From assembly GCA_963575745.1 (NCBI GenBank), contig CAUYUJ010020281.1:1106369-1131368 (forward strand): a stretch of 25,000 nucleotides of DNA, in the 5' to 3' direction. Positions 16,353 through 24,979 of this stretch are shown here, piece by piece (within the stretch, counting starts at the first letter, position 1; the number at the start of each line of letters is the position of its first letter). The DNA is from Prorocentrum cordatum. Its lineage: Eukaryota > Sar > Dinophyceae > Prorocentrales > Prorocentraceae. A model generated the notes under the pieces. The model ran no database searches and was not told the origin of the DNA. It saw nothing but the letters and a program-made list of their open reading frames with translations. A program made the translations under genes and the position numbers.

Positions 16353-17252
16353 GGCCGCGTGCCGGACGGCCGCGTCGTGTGGCGGGGGCGCTGAGGGCGA
16401 GCGAACGGGCGGGGGGGGGAGAGGCGCATCGACCTCCTCCTCGTCCTCCTCCCCCTCCTTCTCCTGCGGCCCTGGAAGGCGAGGGGAGTGCGGAGGAGGT
16501 GGGGGGGAGGGCGAGGTGGGGCGTGGGATGCGGTGGGTGTATGAGGCCGCTTTCAATTTGGCTGCCTCTGCCGACCCTCATCTGCCGCCTCAACTCTCGA
16601 CTTCTCCCTCCCCCTCCTCCTGCTCCTCCTGCCCCTCTCCCTCTTGGGTGTGGGTGATCTCTACTGTCTAACTCTGGGCGTCAGCAGCAGCAGCGCGGCA
16701 GCCAAGAGATAATCAGACGAAACGATGTCTTATCATGAAGGCCGCTCGCGCATCAGGGAGGGCCAGGTCCTTCTCAGAGACGACATGCAATGCGTACGAT
16801 CTGCACTTGTATGCAAAAAGCCGGCAAGACACACGGTTGCCTGAATCCTCTCCCTTCTCCTGGGGGGCCCGATTTCGCTACTCCCCAGTCTTCCAGTCCT
16901 CCTCCGCGGTGAGCTCTGACCAAGATTTCGAAGCCGATCCAGCGATGGCGACGAGGAAGGGTAGCAGTATCAGCACCTTTTCTTCTTATGACCTCATCCA
17001 ATCCCTCCCTTCCTCCCTCCTTCCCTCCATGCGCGCGATCCGAGAGGGGCTTTCCTGGTGGCGTTGACCCCCAGGCGCAACCGAGGCGCCCGCCCTGTCT
17101 TCCCCCTCCCACCCTCCTCCAGGAGTGCGTGCGAGCGAGAGGGAGCAGGGCAGCGGGAGTCGTCAGTGCGCCCCCGGGGGGGAAGGCAGACCGGGGCCGG
17201 GCCTGCTCAGAAGGCTCAAACGGGTTGCTACTATCTGAAAAGCTGTCTGAAT
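16353..17252. other. No gene recognised
   Basis: The first 250 bp are G-rich low-complexity sequence. A short CAG array is at 16683-16693. From about 16690 the sequence is more balanced and holds a plus-strand frame of about 110 codons starting at 16735, which resembles nothing I know. I leave it uncalled. Confidence 0.4.
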
Positions 17253-17408
17253 AGACGAGCGCGTTCCGCTACTCGCAAAGTAGCTACTCGCAAAGGGCCT
17301 GGATCTGCCGCGGGGGATCCACGATAAATTACATAGACGCAGACATGTGTTTTTGTTCGGGCGTTTGCGAGTAGACACTTTGCGAGTAATAGTGGAACGC
17401 GCTCGGTG
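17253..17408. repeat. Element H, inverted-repeat element with CTACTCGCAAAG words
   Basis: The left arm GAGCGCGTTCCGCTACTCGC (then AAAGTAGCTACTCGCAAAG) matches the reverse complement of the right arm ending GTGGAACGCGCTC. Arms are about 40 bp around a unique centre of about 70 bp. The 12-bp word CTACTCGCAAAG is duplicated within the left arm. Confidence 0.75.
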
Positions 17409-17525
17409 ACTAAACCATCTCCGGGGCCACAGAGCGCTTCCCGAAGCTGGCCGGAGGGCGTCTCCCTTTTCCCCCCTCGGTGCACCGCCTCTCTCGTCGT
17501 GGAACAAGCGCGCCGGCACATGCTT

Positions 17526-17816
17526 GGCCAGGGGCCCTCTTCAGTCTGGGTGACCCAAAAGGGGGTCCAGCTGCAAAAGGCGGGGTGCAATAGATTTGGG
17601 GCAACTGAACTGCACATGTATAGCGCCGGAGAAGTGGATTGCATTGTGTTGCGGCGAAAGTCTTGCACACGAGCATCCAGCAATACATTTGCGCGCCGAA
17701 GGTCGTGCACGCCCCACATGTATTGCAACCCCACAAATCGATTGCACCAAATCTAGTGCACCACCCCCTTGTCGCTGGACCCCCTTTTGGGTCAACCCGA
17801 TTCAGGCCCCTGGACC
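17526..17816. repeat. Element G, long-arm inverted-repeat element
   Basis: The left arm includes GGCCAGGGGCC, GGGTGACCCAAAAGGGGGTC and TGCAATAGATTTGG. The reverse complement of the right arm repeats these in order with scattered mismatches over about 80 bp, and inner TTGCAATACA/TGTATTGCAA words continue the pairing. It is MITE-like, about 290 bp, and lies between the translocator's 3' end and the candidate presequence exon. Confidence 0.75.
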
Positions 17817-18174
17817 GTAAGAGCTATTCGGAGTGCAAAACCAAACTCCGGGAAGTTAACTCTGGGAGGTTGTCTATACCTCTGGGTTCCAAGTTGCGAA
17901 ACAAGACTCGCAACGTCGGAGAGCCTGGAGGGAAGACTGTGCATGTTGTTCGTGGCGCGCGCCGCGTCGTTTTCGGGATGAGCCCCGATCAATCAAATCC
18001 TCTGCAAGCCAAAACCAACAAAAAACGATTCACACCCGCAATGCCGCAAATTCTGCGGGAATCGGAAGACAGCGAGTCGTGCGTTCCGTGCAATGAGTAA
18101 CGAAACGAAAAGTATAAAAGCTGTGGCTCTTCACCACATCGCAGAACCAACGCGCCTGTCCACGCGGCACGTCA
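17817..18174. other. 3' flank of the translocator gene
   Basis: Probably its 3' untranslated region and beyond, on the minus strand. It contains a small hairpin CCGCAATGCCGCAAATTCTG-CGG near 18040. I see no AATAAA-type polyadenylation signal I would trust. Confidence 0.45.
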
Positions 18175-19216
18175 TTACTTGGACTTCACGAGGTCGTCGA
18201 TGATCGAGTAGAGGAACACGCCGCCGATGCCGATGCCGCAGCCGATCAGCTTCAGCGGGTCGAGGCTCTCCCCGAGAATGATGGCGACGCCCACGATGAC
18301 GATGACGCGCTTCGCGGTGTTGGCGACGGACTGGGTGACAGCGCTCGTCTTCTTGATGGTCATTGTCGCGAGCTCGTTGTAGGCGTAGAACCAGAGACCC
18401 GACGCGATCATGTTCCACAAGACGATCTTGCTCGTCTTGCAGAGCTGGAGGAAGGCACCGAACTTCTTCCCCTCGGTGGCGAACATGAGCACGAGGCAGA
18501 AGAGGAACGAGTTGATCATCGTGATCGCAAACTGGTTACCCACGCCGCCCAAGCGGTCTTTCAGGCCCTCCGTGTCCATCAGCTTCTTGTTTTCGTTCGC
18601 CTTGAACGCGGCGAAGACGTTGGCGAGGGCCGCCGTGAAGAGCGCGGCCCATGCGAAGTCCAGCTCGCCCAGGGACGCCAGGACCACGCCGCCGATCACC
18701 GGAATCAAGCACAACCACTTGGCGGTGCTCACCTTCGAGCCGTAGAACAGGGTCCCGATCAGCGCCGCAAAAGCCGGCTCCGCGGCCTTCACGATCTGGC
18801 CGAAGGAGACGGCCCCGGCCGAAAGGGCGAACACGGAGAAGGCGTGGGCGGCCGCGGAGCAGAAGCCCACGGGCAGCGTGGCCTTCCAGTCGTCGAAGGT
18901 GATCTTCGGGAGGGCGCGGGCGTCCGGGTAGCCCCACAGGAAGAGCGCCCAGACGCAGCCGAAGCCGAGCTGCATGGTGGCGATGGACATGGGGAAGCCG
19001 GTCGCGCCCCCCGCGGCGTTCAGGGCGAGCTTGTTGGTGATGTTGTAGTAGTAGTTGCCCAGGTACCAGAAGAGAAAGTAGGCGAGCAAGACGAAGTCCA
19101 CCCCCTTCCTCTGCGGGGACGGCAGCGACAACCCGGCCGCGGCAGGCACCCCCTGGAATTGAGGCGTCGTCGCCGCCGTCGTCGTGGTCGTCGTCGGAAC
19201 CGTCGTGGTCGTCGGA
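18175..19216 (-). CDS. Plastid triose-phosphate/phosphate translocator, main exon
   Basis: Exchanges triose phosphate for inorganic phosphate across a plastid envelope membrane (drug/metabolite transporter superfamily, TPT family). The core of 324 residues from the codon at 19149 covers about ten membrane segments and is full length for the mature protein. Family marks: FWYLGNYYYNITNKLAL at residues 27-43, K121 in GQIVKAAEPAF (the substrate-contact Lys of TPTs), FYAYNELATMTI at 254-265 and K280-R281 in SVANTAKRVIVI, the phosphate-binding Lys-Arg pair. The codon at 19149 is GTG, not ATG, and no in-frame ATG lies between it and the upstream TAG at about 19423, so this is not the first exon. The acceptor is placed at CAAG 19217 after a long pyrimidine tract; TTCCAG|GGG at 19153 is an alternative. 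The Thr-rich stretch at 19216-19160 would belong to the transit peptide. The stop TAA is at 18177-18175. Confidence 0.92.
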
Positions 19217-19319
19217 CTTGGGGGAGGAGGAGGACGAGGAGGTGGAGGAGGAGGAGAAGACGGCCGGAATAGGGAGGATGAGAGGGTTCGAGGTTGGAGG
19301 GGGAGGGGGGGGAAAGGTG

Positions 19320-19476
19320 AAGTCGGGCGTGTCCCCCTACAAGGAGGCTTTCGTCGAAAAATAAGAAATACCCCAAAGATGCTCCAGAATGGTGAAAAAA
19401 TACTCCAAACATAATCCCCAGACTATTTTTGGACTATTTTTGAATATTCCTCCTGAAGAGGGACAAGGCCGACTTA
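19320..19476. repeat. Repeat family A, copy 7
   Basis: AGTCGGGCGTGTCCCCCTAC to AGAGGGACAAGGCCGACTTA, inverted, with core motif AATCCCCAGACTATTTTTGG and TTTTTGAATATTCCTCCTG. It lies 104 bp upstream of the translocator main-exon acceptor. Confidence 0.8.
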
Positions 19477-19595
19477 AGGGAAAGGCTTAAGGGAGAGGCT
19501 GAGGAGGGAAAGGCACCCAAGACCCGCAGAGGGTCCACCCTGCTCCCTCACCTGCCAGGTTTTCTCACAGCGTGGGCGCTCTGAGGTTCAGACTT

Positions 19596-19795
19596 ATGTT
19601 GCTCTCATCGTACTTAAGGACCACATCCCAGAAATAATTTCGAGCACCTGGAAAGGTGTCGAAAGAGTGTCAAAAGAGTGTCGAAAGAGTGTCTCCCAGG
19701 GCCCGGCACGTGAAAATCCTCCAGTTTCGGCACCTTGCTCCTGGTGCTCGAAATTCTTTCTGGTGGTCAAGGCTAAAGTAGGTTGGAACATCATA
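19596..19795. repeat. Element J, inverted-repeat element with 12-bp tandem inside
   Basis: Arms around GAAATAATTTCGAGCACCTG (19631 on) and CCTGGTGCTCGAAATTCTTT (19739 on) pair for about 20 bp with few mismatches. Pairing continues outward (ACTTAAGGACCAC / GTGGTCAAGGCTAAAGT) to about 55 bp. Three tandem 12-mers GTGTCRAAAGA lie between them at 19656-19693. Confidence 0.7.
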
Positions 19796-19867
19796 AGTGT
19801 AGACCTCTTCCCCAGCGCAACTTCCCAGCCCCGAACCGATTCCCGACGGTCCAGGGGCTCCAGTGTC

Positions 19868-20237
19868 AGGTCGGGCATGTCCCCCTGCAGGCGGATTTTT
19901 GGGGCGAACGCTGCAAAATAACCAAACATCATTCATCCAAAAAGTACCCGGAACAGTAAACAGATCGCAGCGAGACCATTTACAAAAAACATAAAAACGT
20001 ATTCGAATATTCCTCCAGTAGGGTTGTGGATGCCACGACAATGGACACTTTAACAATTCCATCATTCAATTACAGATGTGTTCAACATATGGAAAACATG
20101 TTCCAAACATGTTTCAAGCATGTTTTTAACACATTTAAAGCATATTTAAAACATCTTTCCGACATCTGGAAATTATTAGGCAACATGTTTCTCTCCATTG
20201 GTCGACTTCACAACTGCAGGGGGACAGGCCCGACGTA
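19868..20237. repeat. Repeat family A, copy 8, split by a repeat B insertion
   Basis: The left end AGGTCGGGCATGTCCCCCTG and the family body to TCGAATATTCCTCCAGTAG are followed by a complete repeat B, then the missing A end TGCAGGGGGACAGGCCCGAC. A nested insertion: B entered after A. Confidence 0.85.
20022..20214. repeat. Repeat family B, copy 2 (nested in repeat A)
   Basis: It starts GGTTGTGGATGCCACGACAA and ends GTCGACTTCACAAC, with CATCTGGAAATTATTAGGCA inside. Collinear with 9201-9396, including the ACATGT-rich middle (CATGTTCCAAACATGTTTCA). Confidence 0.85.
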
Positions 20238-20374
20238 ACCCCAGCGAGGACCCCCGCAGGCCCAAGAACCGTAGAAAAGCTGCCGCCGCAATCCCTGCCA
20301 CGCCGAGGGGCGGCCCAGGGCCTTCTGTTCGGAGCAGGGAACAGGCGACACCAACACCACCAGGGCGAGGAGAT

Positions 20375-20568
20375 GCGAGGAGCAAGGGGGGGTCCCCGTC
20401 AGGGCTGAACCTAAACGGTGTTTTTTCGTTTGCGTTTTGTTTTCGTTTTCCCTCGTTTTGTCTTCAGTCCGCCTCTACCGCAAAACGAACTCGAAACGAA
20501 AACGGCCCACGAACTCGCCCAAAACACCGTTCAGGTCCAGCCCTGAGACGCGAGGAGCAAGGGGGGTC
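20375..20568. repeat. Element K, inverted-repeat element with a direct repeat of about 20 bp at its flanks
   Basis: Terminal inverted repeats at about 20399-20424 and 20520-20545 (CAGGGCTGAACCTAAACGGT / ACCGTTCAGGTCCAGCCCTG). Just outside them, GCGAGGAGCAAGGGGGGGTC at 20375-20394 is repeated at 20550-20568 with one G fewer. This is the pattern of an insertion with a long target-site duplication. Confidence 0.75.
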
Positions 20569-20632
20569 ACCCTGGTGGTGTGGTCCCCCCTCTCGCTCGA
20601 GGCATCCCCGGCCTCCAGCTCGGGGAGGCTGA

Positions 20633-20720
20633 AAGGGCCCTGGGACACACAAATAAATACACACTAATAGACAGATTCCCCATATTTTCCCGTACTTTGT
20701 GGGTTTTGGTGGTCTTGGTG
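20633..20720. repeat. Repeat family C, copy 2
   Basis: AGGGCCCTGGGACACACAAA then TAAATACACACTAATAGACA and CCATATTTTCCCGTACTTTG. The same order occurs at 22750-22890. Confidence 0.75.
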
Positions 20721-20826
20721 CCGCTCCTCCTCCCTCCGAGCCGTCCTCCGACCCTCCGACCGCCCCTCCGACCGCCGAGAGGCTGGGCGGCCTCCCACGG
20801 TGAGATCCGAGCAGCGGGGGCCATGA

Positions 20827-21088
20827 GTCGAAGACGGCGAACAGGACTGGCTCAAGAGTTTGGACGCCCGAAATGGGTACGGAAAAAATGGGTACAATGA
20901 CCAACAACAAATGTTGTCCCGAACCAACAGCGGCCGCTGATGGGCAGGCGGCCTTCTGTCTCAAACGGACACAGCCGCGGCGGCGCGGACAGCGAGTCCT
21001 GTTCAGAATGAGCAGGAACTTCTGTTGGGCATTGTACCCATTCTTTCCGTGCCCATTTCGTTCGTGCAGAGAGAGGGGCGTCTTCGAC
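20827..21088. repeat. Element M, inverted-repeat element
   Basis: CGAAATGGGTACGGAAAAAA (20869 on, continuing TGGGTACAATGACCAACA) matches the reverse complement of 21022-21060 with few mismatches over about 40 bp. Outer words GTCGAAGACG / CGTCTTCGAC at 20827 and 21079 extend the arms. Confidence 0.7.
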
Positions 21089-21319
21089 GGCTGCTGGGGC
21101 GCCTCAGGTCGCGCTGGAGTCTCCGAGGCCGGGCGGCGGGGACCTCGAGCCCGGCGAACTCATCCTCGTCCAACGAGCCCTTCAGGCAGCCCCCGATGGA
21201 GGATCGCGCCGCATCGCCGATGCACCCCGGATGCGTCGATTTGGCGATGCACCAGTGACGCTGGCGATGCACCATCGACGCCGGCCCGACGTCGGCGTGG
21301 AGAGAATCGGGCCCCACTC
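21089..21319. other. Translocator intron filler with GATGCACC/GCATCGCC words
   Basis: No gene seen. Repeated GGCGATGCACC / GCATCGCCGATGCACC words at about 21200-21275 resemble the interior of element I. Confidence 0.4.
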
Positions 21320-21538
21320 TTGAGCAAGGGCCGACCCCGCCCCTGCAATCCTATAGGCATACCACGACATGTCCTTAGAACCAAACATGGCCGAATAGCA
21401 GAAACGATCTTCCTAGAACGTAGACCCGGTGTCATCAAACAAGGAAGTCTCAGCCAGAGCTGTTCTGAGAACACTTCGTGCTCTTAGAACATTATTTGCT
21501 GGGCCTGTCGGCGAGTCAGGACGCTCCGCCACTGCTCG
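21320..21538. repeat. Repeat family D, copy 2
   Basis: TGAGCAAGGGCCGACC, then ACCACGACATGTCCTTAGAA, then GAGTCAGGACGCTCCGCCAC. Collinear with copies 1 and 3. Confidence 0.8.
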
Positions 21539-21810
21539 AACATCGATTCGCACCGCCGATGCATCGGGGCGACGCGGCGCGATGCTCCGGCCCGACGTGC
21601 GTCGAACCCACCAGGCCGGCCTGGATCCGTGGCGACGACAAGGGCAAGTAGCCCAGGGGCGGGCATTACACGCCTTCGCCCGGGAGTCTTCTCGAAGACA
21701 TCGATGCTCGGCGCGCCCCTGGATACATGTATATTGCTCCCCCCCTGGGCTATTCGCCCCTCTCGTCGCCTCTGACTGGAGGGAAGCGACCTGGGCTACC
21801 ATCCTCCGAT
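21539..21810. other. Spacer between repeat D copies
   Basis: GC-rich sequence with GATGCATCGG words near 21555; no coding signal. Confidence 0.35.
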
Positions 21811-22045
21811 TCGGCAGGGACCGACCGTCCTGGCATTCCTATAGTCCTCCCACGACATGTTCTTAGAACCCAGAAGCGTTCTAAGAACAAAAACAGTGTT
21901 CCTAGAACAGAAACCCGATGTGATAAAAAACACGACAGACTCCGCCAGAACTGCTCTGAGAACACCTCGCGGAAACCACAAAAAAGGTTCTTGGAACATG
22001 GATTGGAAGGGCTCTTCGGCGAGCCAGGACGCTTCGCCACTGCTT
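21811..22045. repeat. Repeat family D, copy 3
   Basis: CAGGGACCGACCGTCCTGGC, CCACGACATGTTCTTAGAAC and GCCAGGACGCTTCGCCACTG. Same orientation as copies 1, 2 and 4. Confidence 0.85.
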
Positions 22046-22749
22046 GCTCCGAGCCTCGATCCTCCGACCTCTCCTTCGGCGGGGCGCGCCTGGCGGGCGG
22101 GCCCGGCGACGGCGGGCCCCTGGCCGCCCGGGGCGCGCGCGCCCGCCAGGCCTCCAGCGGCCGCCCGGCTGCTGCCGCGGGGCGGCCGAGCCCACGGCGC
22201 CGGGGCGGCCCCGCTTGTCGGGAGCGGCCAAAAGAGGGGGGTGTCCTTAAGAGGGGGGGCGTGCGAGTCATGGCCGGCGGCATGTGCGCGGCCCAGCGGG
22301 GGGGCCAGGGACGTCATGAACTAAGAAGAGGCGCCATGAAACCTGGGGAAAGATCATGGCCCGCGCCATGAAATCCCCCCCCCAATCATCACCCCCCTCT
22401 TTTCCGCCCCCGAACTTCGACCGGGCCAGGGGGCCAGCTGACCAGGCCGGGACCACCGCGAATGCGGAAGCTCAGCGTGCGATTACAAAGTCCTGCACGT
22501 CGTTCGTTTCTGATCGTGCTCGTCTCGAACTGTGCTCGTTTCTCTGAGTGTTCCTGGCCCCCCAGGAGGGGCCAGGAAGAGGCCCAGGAGGGAACAATCA
22601 GAAGTGAAAGGATCTCGACCCCCCCCAAAAATCAAAGAACTTACGATGAATTAGAAATGAGCAGTGCGTATGTCAGCTCAGCCAGATCCCGAGCCCCGTT
22701 CAATCACCAATTGGTTTTCAGGGAAGGGGGCCCAGCGGCCCTCCGCGTA
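22046..22749. other. No gene recognised
   Basis: 22046-22260 is extremely GC-rich and open in several frames (Ala/Arg/Gly/Pro). It could hide an exon, but I see no motif. 22300-22640 has G and C homopolymers and a short inverted pair CTGGCCCCCCAGGAGGGGCC-AG near 22552. I call nothing. Confidence 0.35.
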
Positions 22750-22890
22750 AGGGGCCCTGAGACACACAAATAAATACACAATAATAAACAATTTCCCAAT
22801 ATTTTCATATATTTTCTGGGTTTTTGTCTCCCCCCCCCTCCCCTATCTTCCCATACTTTCTTGGGAATCGACGATCAATTGTGTCTGCGT
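22750..22890. repeat. Repeat family C, copy 3
   Basis: GGGGCCCTGAGACACACAAA, TAAATACACAATAATAAACA, AATATTTTCATATATTTTCT, GGGTTTTTGTCTCC and TGGGAATCGACGATCAATTG. The longest of the three copies. Confidence 0.75.
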
Positions 22891-23589
22891 GTTTTTTCCC
22901 CTCCTGAATGTTGTACTGCAAAGGTGTTTGTGATCATCCGCTCATATTCCACATTGTGCAGTCTCAGATGCCATGGCGTCCTCCGATGTTCGGGGACACG
23001 CAGCGACGGCGACGACCACGGTCTCGACGTCGGCACGTGAGATGTGGTATATGATGACGAGCCGCAGGAGTGCTAGAGCGTCCCGAGGCACCGAGACCGA
23101 CACATGAGACCTGGAGAGAGAAAGGAAACGAGCAGCGTCACATTCCAGCAGCAGGCACCTGTGATCCACGATGGAACCAACAACACACGACCTCATGGGG
23201 TGGAACACGGAGCGGACCGTACTCAAATCGGAGAGCTTGGGATTGGCCAAGCGTAATGTACGGCGGCTCGGGCATCTTCGTGGAGAAGCTCAGCATGGTC
23301 GAGAGAGGGTCAGAAGCTGGACTAGATCGATGCGTACAGTCACGAGGGTTTGGCACTCCTGAGAATGTGAAAAAGGACGTTGACGAGGTCTTGGGGAGAC
23401 AAGCGGCGGAAGATGATCATGACCTACACGACCAGCGACGTGGAGGTCGAAAATGATCGGACCCTCCATGCCCGTCGTGCGATGGTAAGGATCTCAGCGA
23501 GCGGCTCGAGAAACGCTTAGCCATAGACACATAGACAGATGGAGTAATCTCACGGCAGTTCAACCCGAGGAGCAAGGCGAGACGCTGCT
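22891..23589. other. Non-repetitive spacer, no gene called
   Basis: Moderate GC, free of microsatellites. Short frames exist on both strands (plus 23070-23456, minus 23250-22942) but none shows a motif. It may belong to the same decayed unit as 23590-24045. Confidence 0.3.
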
Positions 23590-24045
23590 GCTGCACATGA
23601 CGAACGAAGCGGCGACGGCAACGAGGCACCACCAGGATCGGTTCAGTACTCAGGCGGACTACAGGCAGTCATCTTGGCGCTGGGCGCCCTGGCGTCTCCT
23701 GAGACACATGCGGAGACCTTCCAGCAGCTCGAGAACACCCCCTTCTCCGCACCTCGCGAGGAGACTCCGATGAAGGTCACCAACAGAATACGGGCAGAAC
23801 ACAAGGAGCTGGAGAAGGCCCTACCAAGTGCACTGAATGACAGAGTCATGTTTTTTTCCTACTGCTGCGAAGAGCTGAACTAGTCAATACGGAGCGCAAC
23901 CAGGTACTCATCCAGAAGGGCTGCGACTACAACGTCGACAACATCAATAAGCTCGTCTCGATTCTCAAGCGGATGACGGGCGACTGTACTTTCACCAAGC
24001 GCTCGACAGCTACGCAGGCGGCTCTCCGAGCTACTGAACCCCCTT
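23590..24045 (+). pseudogene. Possible coding remnant or unrecognised exon(s)
   Basis: From about 23590 one plus-strand frame reads SGDGNEAPPGSVQYSGGLQA, VILALGALASPETHAE, TFQQLENTPFSAPREETP, then NRIRAEHKELEKALPSALND. After a run of eight T at 23849-23856 a different frame continues with RRAELVNTERNQVLIQKGCD, YNVDNINKLVSILKRMTGD and FTKRSTATQAAL, to a TGA at about 24045. Charge pattern and balanced composition look protein-like, unlike the low-complexity frames elsewhere. The frame change at the T run suggests an indel or short missed intron. I recognise no family. It may be an old mobile-element ORF. Confidence 0.3.
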
Positions 24046-24245
24046 GACCGCCCCTCTCGCAGCCCCCTCCGACTTGACGAACAAAGCGTCGCGGCCGAAC
24101 TGACGGATAAAAACGACCCTTGTCTTGACGAGCAAAAGTGTGGGGTCCGAGCTGACGGCTCCTCTCGTCTTGACGAACGAACTGTTGGAACTGAATTGAG
24201 GATCGCTTTCGCCTTAGCGAACGTAGTCTTGGGGCCCACTTGACG
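24046..24245. repeat. Degenerate tandem repeat, unit about 55-60 bp, about four units
   Basis: Each unit carries CTTGACGAAC-AAAGYGT followed by RAACTGACGG-type sequence: CCGACTTGACGAACAAAGCG, TTGTCTTGACGAGCAAAAGT, CTCGTCTTGACGAACGAACT, then a diverged CGCCTTAGCGAACGTAGTCT. Confidence 0.6.
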
Positions 24246-24326
24246 ACCGTCGTGGGCGCTTCTCCCAGGCATGCGCCGTTTCAGTCACTGGGTTGGACTC
24301 AACACGAGATGACGAGCTTGGCTGAA

Positions 24327-24477
24327 GTTGAGTACGTCCCCCTACAGGCCAACTCTGAACGAACAATAGAACATGGTCAAAAAATCACAAACAACTATTC
24401 AACAATATGTTGGCTAAAAAAGAGCTACCATTATATTTTACTATTTTTGAACCTTGTAGAGGGACACGCCCGATTTA
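24327..24477. repeat. Repeat family A, copy 9
   Basis: Left end diverged (TTGAGTACGTCCCCCTACAG); right end TGTAGAGGGACACGCCCGAT; A/T-rich core with CTATTTTTGAAC. Confidence 0.7.
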
Positions 24478-24493
24478 AAGCCTGGCCAGCCAC

Positions 24494-24636
24494 GGAGGAG
24501 CAGGGGGAGGAGGAGGAGGAGCAGGAGGAGGAGGAGGAGGAGGAGGAGGAGGAGGAGGCGGAGGAGGCGGAGGAGGAGGAGGAGGAGGAGGAGGAGGCGG
24601 AGGAGGAGGAGGAGGAGGAGGAGGGGGGGGGGGGGC
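24494..24636. repeat. (GAG)n microsatellite and G run
   Basis: GGA/GAG array of about 130 bp ending in a run of about 14 G. On the minus strand it directly follows the presequence exon. Confidence 0.85.
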
Positions 24637-24648
24637 CCGCGGGCCAAC

Positions 24649-24821
24649 CCCGTGGCGAGCAGAGGCCGCCGCCGGCAGGGCCCCGTGGGCTCCGCGGCCC
24701 CGCTGCTGGTCGCGGCGGGCCGCGGCGCCGCGAAGGCCCACGACAGCCCGAGGGCGGCGCACAGCGCCGCCGCGCAGCACGCCGCGCGCAGCGCCGGGGC
24801 GGACCTCCGGCCGGGTGACAA
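24649..24821 (-). CDS. Plastid-targeting presequence exon, probably of the translocator
   Basis: The minus-strand frame reads LSPGRRSAPALRAACCAAAL then CAALGLSWAFAAPRPAATSS and GAAEPTGPCRRRPLLATG. This is a hydrophobic signal-peptide core closed by F-A-A-P and followed by a basic, Ser/Thr/Ala-rich transit region: the bipartite presequence of red-lineage complex plastids. The codon at 24821 is TTG, and the frame is closed by a TAG at 24845 inside repeat A, so the initiating exon is missing, probably beyond the window. The donor GG|GTTGGC ends the exon at 24649 with two bases of a codon, and the acceptor at 19217 supplies the one base needed, so phases match. Same strand, correct order and matching phase favour the translocator; nothing else in the 5.4-kb intron claims it. 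Confidence 0.55.
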
Positions 24822-24823
24822 TG

Positions 24824-24969
24824 TTAGGTCGGGCGTGTCGCCCTACAGGGGGATATAAAGATATCCCAAAAATGCTCCAAGATGCCCAAAATTGCTCAAA
24901 ACAAAGTCCCCAGACTATTTTTTGGACTATTTTTGGGCATTCCCCCTGTAAAGGGACAGGCCCGACTTA
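24824..24969. repeat. Repeat family A, copy 10
   Basis: TAGGTCGGGCGTGTCGCCCT to AAAGGGACAGGCCCGACTTA, inverted, core AAGTCCCCAGACTATTTTTT. The best-preserved copy. On the minus strand it abuts the presequence exon, and its end contains CTGTAG|GGCGAC, a possible acceptor. Confidence 0.85.
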
Positions 24970-24979
24970 ATGGTGGTAA

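Noticed and set aside
18108-18130. A TATA-like AGTATAAAAGC on the plus strand as a promoter.
   Set aside because: It faces the 3' end of the translocator, which is on the minus strand. No plus-strand gene follows.
24441-24630. Extension of the presequence exon into the following poly-Leu/poly-Pro frame.
   Set aside because: This is the GAG/CTC array read on the minus strand. A GT donor in the correct phase lies just before it.
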